From positions 115,710-179,709 of the forward strand of contig NZ_KB903839.1 of the NCBI RefSeq assembly GCF_000379825.1: DNA of 64,000 nucleotides, written 5' to 3'. The translations under genes were made by a program, and so were the position numbers. The notes beneath the pieces were generated by a model. That model searched no databases. It was not told where the DNA came from and worked only from the letters and a program-made list of their open reading frames with translations. Source of the stretch: Longispora albida DSM 44784 (GTDB lineage: Bacteria; Actinomycetota; Actinomycetes; Mycobacteriales; Micromonosporaceae). Positions within the stretch are counted from its first letter, which is position 1. Every line of letters begins with the position of its first letter. This document shows positions 8,497 through 16,262 of the stretch, in pieces.

Positions 8497-9798
8497 GTGA
8501 CCGAAGCCCCGCTCCGCAAGATCCTGTCGCTGGCCCTGCCCGCCCTGGTGGTCCTGGCGGCCGAGCCGGTGTACCTGCTCGTCGACACGGCGGTCGTCGG
8601 TCACCTTGGCGGCACCGCCCTGGCCTCGCTGGCCATCGGGGGCGGCGTGCTGGCCGTGGCGGCCTGGATCGGCAACGTGCTGGCCTTCGGAACCACAGCC
8701 AAGAGCTCCCGGCTGTACGGGGCCGGGCGGCGCGCTGAGGCCGTCGCGGAAGGCGTGCAGTCGTCCTGGCTGGCCCTCGCGGCCGGCGTCCTCCTCGCGG
8801 TGGCCGCCCAGTTCGGCGCTGGCCCGCTGGCCCGGGCGATGGCGGGTACGGGGGAGATCGCCGACGGGGCGGAGACCTGGCTCAGGATCGCGAGCCTCGG
8901 CGCGCCCGGCATCCTGCTCGCCCTGGCCGGTAACGGCTGGATGCGGGGCGTGCAGGACACGAGACGCCCGGTCTGGTACGTCCTCGGCGCCAACCTGCTC
9001 TCCGCCGTCCTGTGCCCGATCCTCGTGTACCCGGCGGGGATGGGCCTGACCGGTTCCGCCGTCGCGAACGTGATCGCGCAGACGCTGTCCGGCGGGCTGT
9101 TCGTCTGGGCGCTGGTCGCGGAGAAGGTCCCGCTGGCCCCGCACCCGGGCATGCTGCTCAGGCAGCTCACGCTGAGCCGGGATCTCGTCATCCGTGGCTT
9201 CGCGTTCCAGGCTTCGTTCCTGTCCGCTGCGGCCGTGGCGGCCCGGTTCGGCGCGGCGGCCCTGGCGGCCCATCAGATCGCGCTGCAGCTGTGGATGTTC
9301 TGCGCCTTCGTGCTGGACGCGCTGGCCGTGGCCGCCCAGTCCCTGATCGGGGCGGAGCTGGGCGCTGGGCGGGAAGAGGTGGCCCGGCGGACGGCCTGGC
9401 GGATCACGCGCCTGGGCGGGTACTGCGGGGTCGCGTTCGGCGTCGTCATCGCGGCCAGTGCGTGGTGGCTGCCGGACCTGTTCACCGGTGACCAGGCTGT
9501 CCACCAGCAGGCGATGATCGCGTGGCCCTGGTTCGTGGCGATGCAGCCGATCGCCGGCGTCGTCTTCGCGCTCGACGGGGTCCTGGTCGGGGCCGGCGAC
9601 ATCCGGTACATGCGGAACATGACGATCGTGGCGGCGCTCGGCGGCTTCCTGCCGGTCGTGTGGCTGGCGTATGTGCTGGACCTCGGGCTCGGTGGCGTGT
9701 GGGCCGGGCTGACGGTGTTCATGGTCGTCCGGCTCGTGGCGCTGATGGCCCGGCTGATGTCGGGCCGGTGGGCGGTAGCCGGCGCGGTCAGGGCCTGA
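8497..9798 (+). CDS. MATE family efflux transporter (DinF-like)
   Basis: A 433-residue polytopic membrane protein with about twelve hydrophobic segments in two similar halves, as in MATE antiporters. These export cationic drugs or metabolites in exchange for Na+ or H+. The N-terminal segment (LSLALPALVVLAAEPVYLLVDTAVVGHLGG as two parts) is typical of the DinF branch. GTG 8497 fits the family start and a leaderless promoter. It is between nrnA and truB, as in several actinobacteria; the substrate cannot be read from the sequence. Confidence 0.9.
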   Translation: MTEAPLRKILSLALPALVVLAAEPVYLLVDTAVVGHLGGTALASLAIGGGVLAVAAWIGNVLAFGTTAKSSRLYGAGRRAEAVAEGVQSSWLALAAGVLLAVAAQFGAGPLARAMAGTGEIADGAETWLRIASLGAPGILLALAGNGWMRGVQDTRRPVWYVLGANLLSAVLCPILVYPAGMGLTGSAVANVIAQTLSGGLFVWALVAEKVPLAPHPGMLLRQLTLSRDLVIRGFAFQASFLSAAAVAARFGAAALAAHQIALQLWMFCAFVLDALAVAAQSLIGAELGAGREEVARRTAWRITRLGGYCGVAFGVVIAASAWWLPDLFTGDQAVHQQAMIAWPWFVAMQPIAGVVFALDGVLVGAGDIRYMRNMTIVAALGGFLPVVWLAYVLDLGLGGVWAGLTVFMVVRLVALMARLMSGRWAVAGAVRA

Positions 9799-9800
9799 TC

Positions 9801-9806
9801 TAAGTT
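9801..9806 (+). promoter_or_regulatory. -10 box TAAGTT, leaderless start of truB
   Basis: TAAGTT ends 6 bases before GTG 9813 and overlaps the end of the MATE gene's stop region. No Shine-Dalgarno sequence is present, so a leaderless truB message is likely. Confidence 0.5.
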
Positions 9807-9812
9807 GGTCCG

Positions 9813-10691
9813 GTGGCGACGACAGGGCTCGTGATCGTGGACAAACCGGCCGGGATGACCTCCCATGACGTGGTGGGGCGGCTCCGCCGGTTCGCGAAGA
9901 CGAGGCGCGTCGGGCACGGCGGCACCCTGGACCCGATGGCGACGGGCGTGCTGGTGCTGGGCGTCGAACGCGGTACCAAGCTGCTGACGTACGTGATCGG
10001 CAGCCGGAAGGGGTACGCCGGCACGATCCGCCTCGGCCAGTCGACGATCACCGACGACGCCGAGGGCGACCTGACGGCGGAGACACCGGCCGGCGGAGTG
10101 TCCGATGAGGACATCCGCGCGGGGCTGGCGAAACTGACCGGGCCGATCCAGCAGGTACCGACGGCCGTCAGCGCGATCAAGGTGAACGGCGTCCGGTCGT
10201 ACGCGAAGGTCCGGGCCGGGGAGGAAGTCGAGCTGGCCGCCCGGCCGGTGACCGTGTACCGCCTCGACGTCGGCGAGATCCGCCGCTCGCCCGGGCTGGT
10301 CGACGTCGACGTGGAGGTCGAGTGCTCGTCGGGCACGTACATCCGCGCCATCGCCCGCGACCTCGGCGCTGACCTGGGCGTCGGCGGCCACCTGACCGCC
10401 CTCCGCCGTACCGCCGTCGGCGGCTTCACCCTCGCCGAGGCCCGCACCCTGGCCGAACTCGAAGAGCTGGCCGACCCGGTCACGATCGACCTGAACACGG
10501 CAGCCGAACGCCTCTTCCGCCGCCGAGACCTCGACGCCGGCCAGGCGAAAGTCATCTCGCACGGCGGCCCGATCGACGCGGCAGGGATCGTCGGCCCGTA
10601 TGCGGTGTTCGGGCCGGAGGGCGATGTGCTGGCGATCATGGTCGAGCAGGGCAAGAAGGCAAAGCCAGAACTGGTACTGAAGCCGGCCTAG
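9813..10691 (+). CDS. truB: tRNA pseudouridine(55) synthase TruB
   Basis: TruB makes pseudouridine 55 in the T-loop of tRNAs. The 292-residue protein begins with GLVIVDKPAGMTSHDVVGRL and carries the catalytic motif GGTLDPMATGVLVLG, whose Asp is the nucleophile. The tRNA-binding core continues through VECSSGTYIRAIARDLG. A short C-terminal domain of the actinobacterial type follows. In relatives truB is normally next to ribF. Here the leftward NACHT gene ends only 3 bases after the truB stop. Confidence 0.96.
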   Translation: MATTGLVIVDKPAGMTSHDVVGRLRRFAKTRRVGHGGTLDPMATGVLVLGVERGTKLLTYVIGSRKGYAGTIRLGQSTITDDAEGDLTAETPAGGVSDEDIRAGLAKLTGPIQQVPTAVSAIKVNGVRSYAKVRAGEEVELAARPVTVYRLDVGEIRRSPGLVDVDVEVECSSGTYIRAIARDLGADLGVGGHLTALRRTAVGGFTLAEARTLAELEELADPVTIDLNTAAERLFRRRDLDAGQAKVISHGGPIDAAGIVGPYAVFGPEGDVLAIMVEQGKKAKPELVLKPA

Positions 10692-10694
10692 CTG

Positions 10695-13600
10695 CTAGAT
10701 CGCCCTAATGCGAGTTTCTTGACCCAGGTGCTGCAGGCCTGTCAGTTTTACCCCGCGTGCAACATGAATCGTGAGCTGCATTCCGCACAGGGGTGCGAGA
10801 TCGAAACTTGAGCTGATATTGCCCGACGAGTATAAGAATATTCTGGTGAGGACCCGGCTCTTTCTCATTGGGCTCAGGTCGGCTTCAGGGCAGTGCAGGC
10901 GTAGGGTTTCGAGCCATGGTATGTCGGCTGCAGGGCGAAGATCTATGGGCTCAGGACTCAAGAGCTGAAAGTCGTGAAGGTTGCCGAGCTGGCTCAACGG
11001 TGAGAGATCGATTCCTGATCTGGCGTCGATGCCCAGCCATGAAATCGAATTCGACCAGCGGGTCAGTGTGCTGATGTCCGCGAGCGCCAGGCAGTTGCGT
11101 ACAAAAATGTACCGTGGTGCTTTCAGGAACGCGATGCTGCTGAGATCGGTAAGATCGGGCGGGCCTTCAAGCTGCAGGTCATTCAGGGTACCTAATGCGG
11201 TGAGCTCGTCAATTTGCGCCTCCGACTCCGGGGCAACCGCCAGTGAGACCAGGTGCGGTAACGTTCCTAGTGAATGCAGATTGCTCGCCGGAGAGTAAAG
11301 ATAGAATCTGCGAATACTGCGCCAATCGCGAAGCGGCGCTACGTCAAGCCTGGCGGGTTCGCTGAAGCCTGGAGCGATTGTGAGCCATTCGAGGCGAGTT
11401 TTTGCAAGAGGGGCCAGATTCGCGACACTGGAATTCCTGTACCACAGTTCGGGGAGTTCGGGCAGTTCAGCAAGAAATGCCAAGTCCCCGTCGCTGTGTT
11501 CCCCGAAGTCGCAGTGGAGATGCGAAAGCTGGCGAATGTGCTCTAGGCCGGCGAGGAAGCGCGGATCGTCGACATCGAGGGATCCAGGATAATTCTGGCC
11601 AGTGAGTGGAGCGTTGGCGAGAACCAGGCGGGCGTACTCTTCCGGGTCGAATTTTTCCCAGGCTCGGATTACTTCGTTGTGGACAATGCGTTCGGGGCGG
11701 GCGGCGAGGCGGCCGATCAGGGGGAGGGCTGCGGGGTCGCCGGTTTCGGCGGCGGCCCGGATGGTGGCTGCTACTTCGCGTGGGGTACTCGGGATGGTGC
11801 GAGCCAAGAGGTCGAGGGCTAGTTCGCCGGTGGCGGCGATGACGTGCGCAGTAGTCATGGACTTGGGCGGCAGGAGTTGGTTGCTGGCCTGGTCGATGTG
11901 TGCGCGGAGGGTTGGCGGGAGTTCGGGGGAGACCTCCAGGCATGCGATTGCGATCAGGAGGAGGGCGTCGCGGCGGCGTTGGGGAGACGTTTCGGCTCGG
12001 GTCAGGAGGGCGGTGAGGAGGCGTTCGCGTTCTGGGGCTGAGGCGTGACCTGCGGCCATCACGACGACTTCGCGCCACTGGTCGAGGTGGGCGTGGCTGA
12101 TGAGGGTACCCCGGTCGTCGGCGTCGATGGCGGCTTTGGCGGCCAGGTACTCCTGGAAGGTGCGGTGGACGAAGTCGATGCGGCCGTGGACGGGTTCGCG
12201 GAGCAGGCCGGTGCGTTCGAGCAGGTGACGGAGTACGGCGGCGGGTTCGTGGTTGCCGCGCATGCCGGAGAGGCGGAGGGCGATCTGTTTCTCGACGGCT
12301 TCGGCGGGGGCGTCGGAGAGGCTGTTGCGGATCAGCCAGTACGCGACTTGTTGCAGGAGGAGCGAGCGTTCTGTGCGGGTGAGGGGGAGGGCCTGGATGT
12401 GGCGTTCCTTGTCGCGGCGTTCGAGGAGCATGTGGAGGGCGACCTCGTACAGCTCCATGCGGTTCTCGGGGAGTTGGCCACGACGGTCGCGGTGCAGGGC
12501 ACACATCAGGGCGCACAGGAGCGGGTACCCGGCGAGGCGGCGGAGGTGGCTGCGGGTGTCGAGGGCGTGGAGCACGTCGGACTGGTACTGGTCGAGTTCG
12601 GCGGCCTGGTCGGGTATGCACGTGTCGCGCATAGCGGCGTGCCACCGTTCGACGAAGACCCGGACGTCCATCGGGGACATGGGTTCCAGGTCGGCGACGT
12701 CGAAGTCCTCGCGGTTGAGCCACTCCTCGGGTACGGCGGCTGGGCGGGACGTGACCACGTAGCGGGCCCGGGGGAAGGCCGCGACGAGGTCGGCGAGCCA
12801 GTTGCGGGCTTCGGTACGGCGTTCGGCCGGTAGCTCGTCGACGCCGTCGATGAGGACGATCGCGGTGCCGGAGCGCAGGTGCTGCTGGACCCAGCCGGGC
12901 GGCATCTCGGCGGCGATGTGCTGGTTGGACTCGGTGATGAACTGCTCGGGGGCCGGGAGCTGCTCGTTCGCGTAGCGGCGGAGCGGGATGACGAACGGGA
13001 TGCTGTCGCGCCAGCCGTCGAGCTTGCCGGTGAACGAGTCGCGGGCGCTCTGCACGGCGATCCAGTGGAGCAGTGTGGTCTTGCCGATGCCGGCCTGGCC
13101 CCGGATGAAGAGGCGGTCGGAGCAGGCGAGGGCCTCGTCGACCCTGGCCAGCGTGGGGGTACCGGAGTCGGGCATGCCGTGGGGGAGGCCGTGCCGGTCG
13201 GGGCGGAGGCGGGCCAGGACGCGGCCGGAGAGGGTGAGGCTCAGGTATGCGACGGAGAGCGGGTACAAGCGGCTCTCGTCGTTGACGGTGGCACCGAAGA
13301 GCTCGATGCGGTCGAAGTGGTTGCCGGTGAGGTGCCGGTAGTCGGCTTCGAAGTCGCGAACACCACGCCGGATGGGCAGACGGGTCAGGGCCTCTTCGAG
13401 GTCGGCGAGGATCCGGGTTTCGCGGCGGAGTACTTCTTCGAGGGCCGCGGAGGTTGTGCCGGGCAGGGCGCGGACGGTTTCGACGAGATATGTGCAGGAC
13501 TCGCGGAGGACGAGGTTGCAGAGGGCCGTGGCCGGTTCGCTGAGTACGGCGGAACTGGGGAGCGGTGCGAGTCCCTTGTAGAGGATCGTGGGATCGAAGT

Positions 13601-13919
13601 CGGCGTGGATGATGTGGAGGTCTGACCGGGCGAGAGTCTCGTGGGCCGATGCGAGGGCGGCCGTTCGCTCATGTTCGGGAAAACTGCCGAACTCGTGAGC
13701 CAGGAACGACTCCAGCTTGGCTGTGACCTGCTCGGCCAGCTGCTCCTGGAAGCGGCGGAACTGCCGTTGCTCGCGGGGTGTCCGCAGCCGGCTGGCCGCC
13801 TCGTCGATGACCTGGTGCGACAGCGTCTCGGTGAGCTTGCTGCCGCCCAGCCAGAGGCTGCAGGCGGTCTTCGCGATCGTGGTGCCCAGGACGAAGGCTG
13901 CTGTCCCCAGTGCCGTCAT
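10695..13919 (-). CDS. NACHT-domain NTPase with C-terminal leucine-rich repeats (bacterial NLR-like)
   Basis: This 1074-residue STAND ATPase has an N-terminal helical region (about 1-200) ending with HFDRIELFGATV and LSVAYLSLTL, typical of actinobacterial NACHT N-terminal helical domains. The NACHT core follows: Walker A GQAGIGKTT at 274-282, Walker B IVLIDGVDEL at 354-363, and sensor RYVVTSRP at 386-393. A winged-helix/superhelical middle is followed by irregular leucine-rich repeats from about 790 (for example LTDLSSIAFLKAP). Relatives include bacterial NACHT anti-phage proteins; the ligand is unknown. G+C drops sharply in the repeat half (near 50% at 10741-10860). The ATG has no clear ribosome site. 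It is tail to tail with truB and interrupts truB-ribF. Defence role is inference. Confidence 0.88.
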   Translation of the reverse strand: MTALGTAAFVLGTTIAKTACSLWLGGSKLTETLSHQVIDEAASRLRTPREQRQFRRFQEQLAEQVTAKLESFLAHEFGSFPEHERTAALASAHETLARSDLHIIHADFDPTILYKGLAPLPSSAVLSEPATALCNLVLRESCTYLVETVRALPGTTSAALEEVLRRETRILADLEEALTRLPIRRGVRDFEADYRHLTGNHFDRIELFGATVNDESRLYPLSVAYLSLTLSGRVLARLRPDRHGLPHGMPDSGTPTLARVDEALACSDRLFIRGQAGIGKTTLLHWIAVQSARDSFTGKLDGWRDSIPFVIPLRRYANEQLPAPEQFITESNQHIAAEMPPGWVQQHLRSGTAIVLIDGVDELPAERRTEARNWLADLVAAFPRARYVVTSRPAAVPEEWLNREDFDVADLEPMSPMDVRVFVERWHAAMRDTCIPDQAAELDQYQSDVLHALDTRSHLRRLAGYPLLCALMCALHRDRRGQLPENRMELYEVALHMLLERRDKERHIQALPLTRTERSLLLQQVAYWLIRNSLSDAPAEAVEKQIALRLSGMRGNHEPAAVLRHLLERTGLLREPVHGRIDFVHRTFQEYLAAKAAIDADDRGTLISHAHLDQWREVVVMAAGHASAPERERLLTALLTRAETSPQRRRDALLLIAIACLEVSPELPPTLRAHIDQASNQLLPPKSMTTAHVIAATGELALDLLARTIPSTPREVAATIRAAAETGDPAALPLIGRLAARPERIVHNEVIRAWEKFDPEEYARLVLANAPLTGQNYPGSLDVDDPRFLAGLEHIRQLSHLHCDFGEHSDGDLAFLAELPELPELWYRNSSVANLAPLAKTRLEWLTIAPGFSEPARLDVAPLRDWRSIRRFYLYSPASNLHSLGTLPHLVSLAVAPESEAQIDELTALGTLNDLQLEGPPDLTDLSSIAFLKAPRYIFVRNCLALADISTLTRWSNSISWLGIDARSGIDLSPLSQLGNLHDFQLLSPEPIDLRPAADIPWLETLRLHCPEADLSPMRKSRVLTRIFLYSSGNISSSFDLAPLCGMQLTIHVARGVKLTGLQHLGQETRIRAI

Positions 13920-14009
13920 GGTGGGCAGGGTGCCAGGAGACCGTCAGGCAGGCCAGCCGTGTGACAACGTTGTGACTGGTGGCTTGCCTGCCGGTACAAA
14001 ATTATGGTT

Positions 14010-14504
14010 CTAGCGGTTTTGGAATGTGCCGGTCCGGCGGTAGGCGAGATACATCTCCAGGGCCACGCCGGTCTGCTTCTGCAGGGGTGACGGCGGTGAG
14101 CCGGGGTCGTGGAAGGCCGCCTCGATGACCTCGCCGGGTTCGGGAGTGATCTCTCCGGACCAGGTGCGGACCTCGTAGAGCATCGCGAAGCAGTGCGTGA
14201 GGTCGCCGTTCGGGTATCGGACTGTGTGGACGGACGGGTCGGACAGGCAGCCGAACGGGACGAGGGCTTCCTCGGTGACCTGGATGCCGGTTTCCTCGGC
14301 GAGTTCTGTGACGGCGGTCGAGGCGAAGGTCGAGTTCTCCTCGCAGGAACCTGCTGGGATGTCCCACTCGCCGGTGTCTGCCCGGCGCTGGAACAGGATC
14401 CTGCCCTCGCCGTCGACCAGGACCACCTGCGCACCGGGCATCAGCACGAGCTGGTTGCCGACGTGCTGGCGCAGCTGCCAGAGATACGAACCGGTGTAAC
14501 CCAT
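14010..14504 (-). CDS. Nudix hydrolase, upstream of the NACHT gene
   Basis: A 164-residue Nudix-fold protein. The Nudix box is recognisable as GSCEENSTFASTAVTELAEE followed by TGI. The catalytic TELAEETGI keeps the three metal-binding glutamates. The consensus Arg is Thr, and the first Glu of the box (position 7) is Ser. WDIPAGS before the box and a dGTP/NADH-pyrophosphatase-like length fit a housekeeping or regulatory pyrophosphatase. It is 90 bases upstream of the NACHT gene on the same strand and could share its transcript or hold its promoter. The substrate (nucleoside diphosphate derivative) is not determinable. Confidence 0.85.
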   Translation of the reverse strand: MGYTGSYLWQLRQHVGNQLVLMPGAQVVLVDGEGRILFQRRADTGEWDIPAGSCEENSTFASTAVTELAEETGIQVTEEALVPFGCLSDPSVHTVRYPNGDLTHCFAMLYEVRTWSGEITPEPGEVIEAAFHDPGSPPSPLQKQTGVALEMYLAYRRTGTFQNR

Positions 14505-14625
14505 CGTTCCCGCCGTCCTTCGCTAGTGGATCATGGTTGGGGTACAGGCTATGCCGGAGGGGCTTCGGCTGCCGCTGGCTCCGGGCGCGCACTAGGCTCT
14601 GGGGCAGGACTTCGGGAGGGTGACC

Positions 14626-15555
14626 ATGCAGCGTTGGCGGGGGCTGAACTCGGCACCGGGCGGCTGGGGCCGGTCGGTCGTGACGATCGGCGTGTTCGAC
14701 GGCGTGCACCGCGGGCACCAGGCCACCATCGGGCACGCGGTGAAGCGGGCCGCGGAGCTGGGTGTGCAGTCCGTCGTGGTCACGTTCGACCCGCATCCGA
14801 GCGAGGTGGTCAGGCCGGGCAGCCACCCGGCTGTGCTGACCGGGCCGGAACGCAAGGCCGAGCTGATCGAGGCGCTCGGCGTCGACGTGCTGTGCGTGAT
14901 CCCGTTCACGACGGAGTTCAGCAGGCTGTCGCCCGAGACGTTCGTGCACGACGTGCTGGTGGAGCACCTGCACGCCGCGCTGGTGGTGGTCGGGGACAAC
15001 TTCAGGTTCGGGCACCGCGCCGCCGGGGACATCGCCCTGCTGCGGACCCTGGGGAACACGTTCGGCTTCGCCGTGGAACCCGCGCCGCTGGTGAGCGAGG
15101 CCGGGACGGTCTTCAGTTCCACGTACATCCGGAGTCAGATCGACGCGGGCGAGGTCGCGGTGGCCGCGACGGCCCTCGGCCGGGCCCACAGCCTCGACGG
15201 CATCGTCGTGAAGGGCGACCAGCGCGGGCGGCACCTCGGATTCCCGACCGCGAACCTCGCGGTGAGCACGCCGCACGCCGCCGTCCCCGCCGACGGGGTG
15301 TACGCGGGGTGGATGCTCCGGGGCGACCAGCGGCTGATGGCGGCGATCAGCGTCGGGACGAACCCGACGTTCGCCGGGCGGGAGCGGCGGATCGAGGCGT
15401 ACGTCCTCGACTTCGACGGTGACCTGTACGGCGAGCGGATCACTCTCGAGTTCCAGGTCCGGCTGCGGGAGATGCTGAAGTTCGACGGGCTCGACCCGCT
15501 GATCGCGCAGATCCAGGCAGACGTGGACGAAACACGCCGCATCCTGACTGTCTGA
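14626..15555 (+). CDS. ribF: Bifunctional riboflavin kinase/FAD synthetase RibF
   Basis: RibF phosphorylates riboflavin to FMN and adenylylates FMN to FAD. The 309-residue protein has an N-terminal FMN adenylyltransferase domain, with [13 protein letters not shown] (nucleotidyltransferase GxxHxGH-like) and [15 protein letters not shown]. The C-terminal riboflavin kinase domain shows [13 protein letters not shown] and the kinase PTAN motif. ATG 14626 was chosen over GTG 14620 because GGAGG lies 6 bases before it. A TAGGCT box about 25 bases upstream may be its -10. Confidence 0.96.
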   Translation: MQRWRGLNSAPGGWGRSVVTIGVFDGVHRGHQATIGHAVKRAAELGVQSVVVTFDPHPSEVVRPGSHPAVLTGPERKAELIEALGVDVLCVIPFTTEFSRLSPETFVHDVLVEHLHAALVVVGDNFRFGHRAAGDIALLRTLGNTFGFAVEPAPLVSEAGTVFSSTYIRSQIDAGEVAVAATALGRAHSLDGIVVKGDQRGRHLGFPTANLAVSTPHAAVPADGVYAGWMLRGDQRLMAAISVGTNPTFAGRERRIEAYVLDFDGDLYGERITLEFQVRLREMLKFDGLDPLIAQIQADVDETRRILTV

Positions 15556-15691
15556 ATACCTGTCGGAGGCTGCTGGTAACCTGTTCGGGTACGCCGGTTC
15601 TCGGCGTGGCCCCTGCGTGCCTGCACGACGCCGCGGGTGCGGGGCCCGGCGCTTTCCCGCCGACACCCCCAACCCGAACCTAGGGAGAACA

Positions 15692-15961
15692 ATGGCGCTC
15701 GACGCAGCCGTCAAGACCCAGATCATGCAGGAGCACGCCACCGTCGAGGGTGACACCGGTTCGCCGGAGGTCCAGGTCGCGGTGCTGACGAAGCGGATCT
15801 CGGACCTGACCGAGCACCTCAAGAAGCACAAGCACGACCACCACTCGCGCCGTGGCCTGCTGCTGCTGGTCGGCCGCCGCCGCCGGCTGCTGAAGTACCT
15901 GGCGAAGTCGGACATCGCGCGCTACCGCGCGCTGATCGAGCGCCTCGGCCTGCGCCGATAG
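15692..15961 (+). CDS. rpsO: 30S ribosomal protein S15
   Basis: S15 (89 residues) binds the 16S rRNA central domain and is a primary assembly protein. The family signature is complete: [17 protein letters not shown] near the N-terminus, [19 protein letters not shown] in the loop, and [13 protein letters not shown] at the end. ATG 15692 follows AGGGAGAAC. The ribF-rpsO-pnp order is conserved in bacteria. Confidence 0.98.
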   Translation: MALDAAVKTQIMQEHATVEGDTGSPEVQVAVLTKRISDLTEHLKKHKHDHHSRRGLLLLVGRRRRLLKYLAKSDIARYRALIERLGLRR

Positions 15962-15970
15962 CTTGGAACC

Positions 15971-15998
15971 GGGGGAGTGGCCACACGGCCGCTCCCCC
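15971..15998 (+). terminator. rpsO: rpsO-pnp intergenic hairpin
   Basis: GGGGGAGTGGCC (15971-15982) pairs with GGCCGCTCCCCC (15987-15998), a 12-bp stem with one T-G pair and an ACAC loop. No T-tract. It lies directly after rpsO, where rpsO terminators and RNase-processing sites occur in other bacteria. Confidence 0.7.
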
Positions 15999-16167
15999 GT
16001 TCGCAAGAACGAGGTTCACCCAGACTCCCCGATCGTCCTGTTCTTCGGGGAACGAGCCGAACGTCCGGCCCGGTTCATGACAGGATGAAATGACCAGCGC
16101 CCCCAGTGGCGCGCGCAAGACCCAGAGCCCGAGTGAGGGGGCCACGCACCGGTCCTCGGTAGTGGTT

Positions 16168-16192
16168 GCCGGAGACAGCAGACGACTCCGGC
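16168..16192 (+). promoter_or_regulatory. pnp: Hairpin in pnp leader
   Basis: GCCGGAG (16168-16174) and CTCCGGC (16186-16192) form a 7-bp stem with an 11-base loop, followed by the palindrome TTCGATCGAA (16196-16205), all within the 300-base leader between rpsO and pnp. In E. coli and Streptomyces the pnp leader folds into an RNase III-cleaved hairpin used for autoregulation. That role here is inference. Confidence 0.4.
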
Positions 16193-16262
16193 GGCTTCGA
16201 TCGAAGACCGGCCAGCGCGACGTTGCTCCCCCCAGGGCGTCCAACCTGACAGAGGAGCAGTT

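Noticed and set aside
10695-14504. Prophage or integrative element around the NACHT gene
   Set aside because: No integrase, transposase, direct repeat or tRNA attachment site was found at either end.
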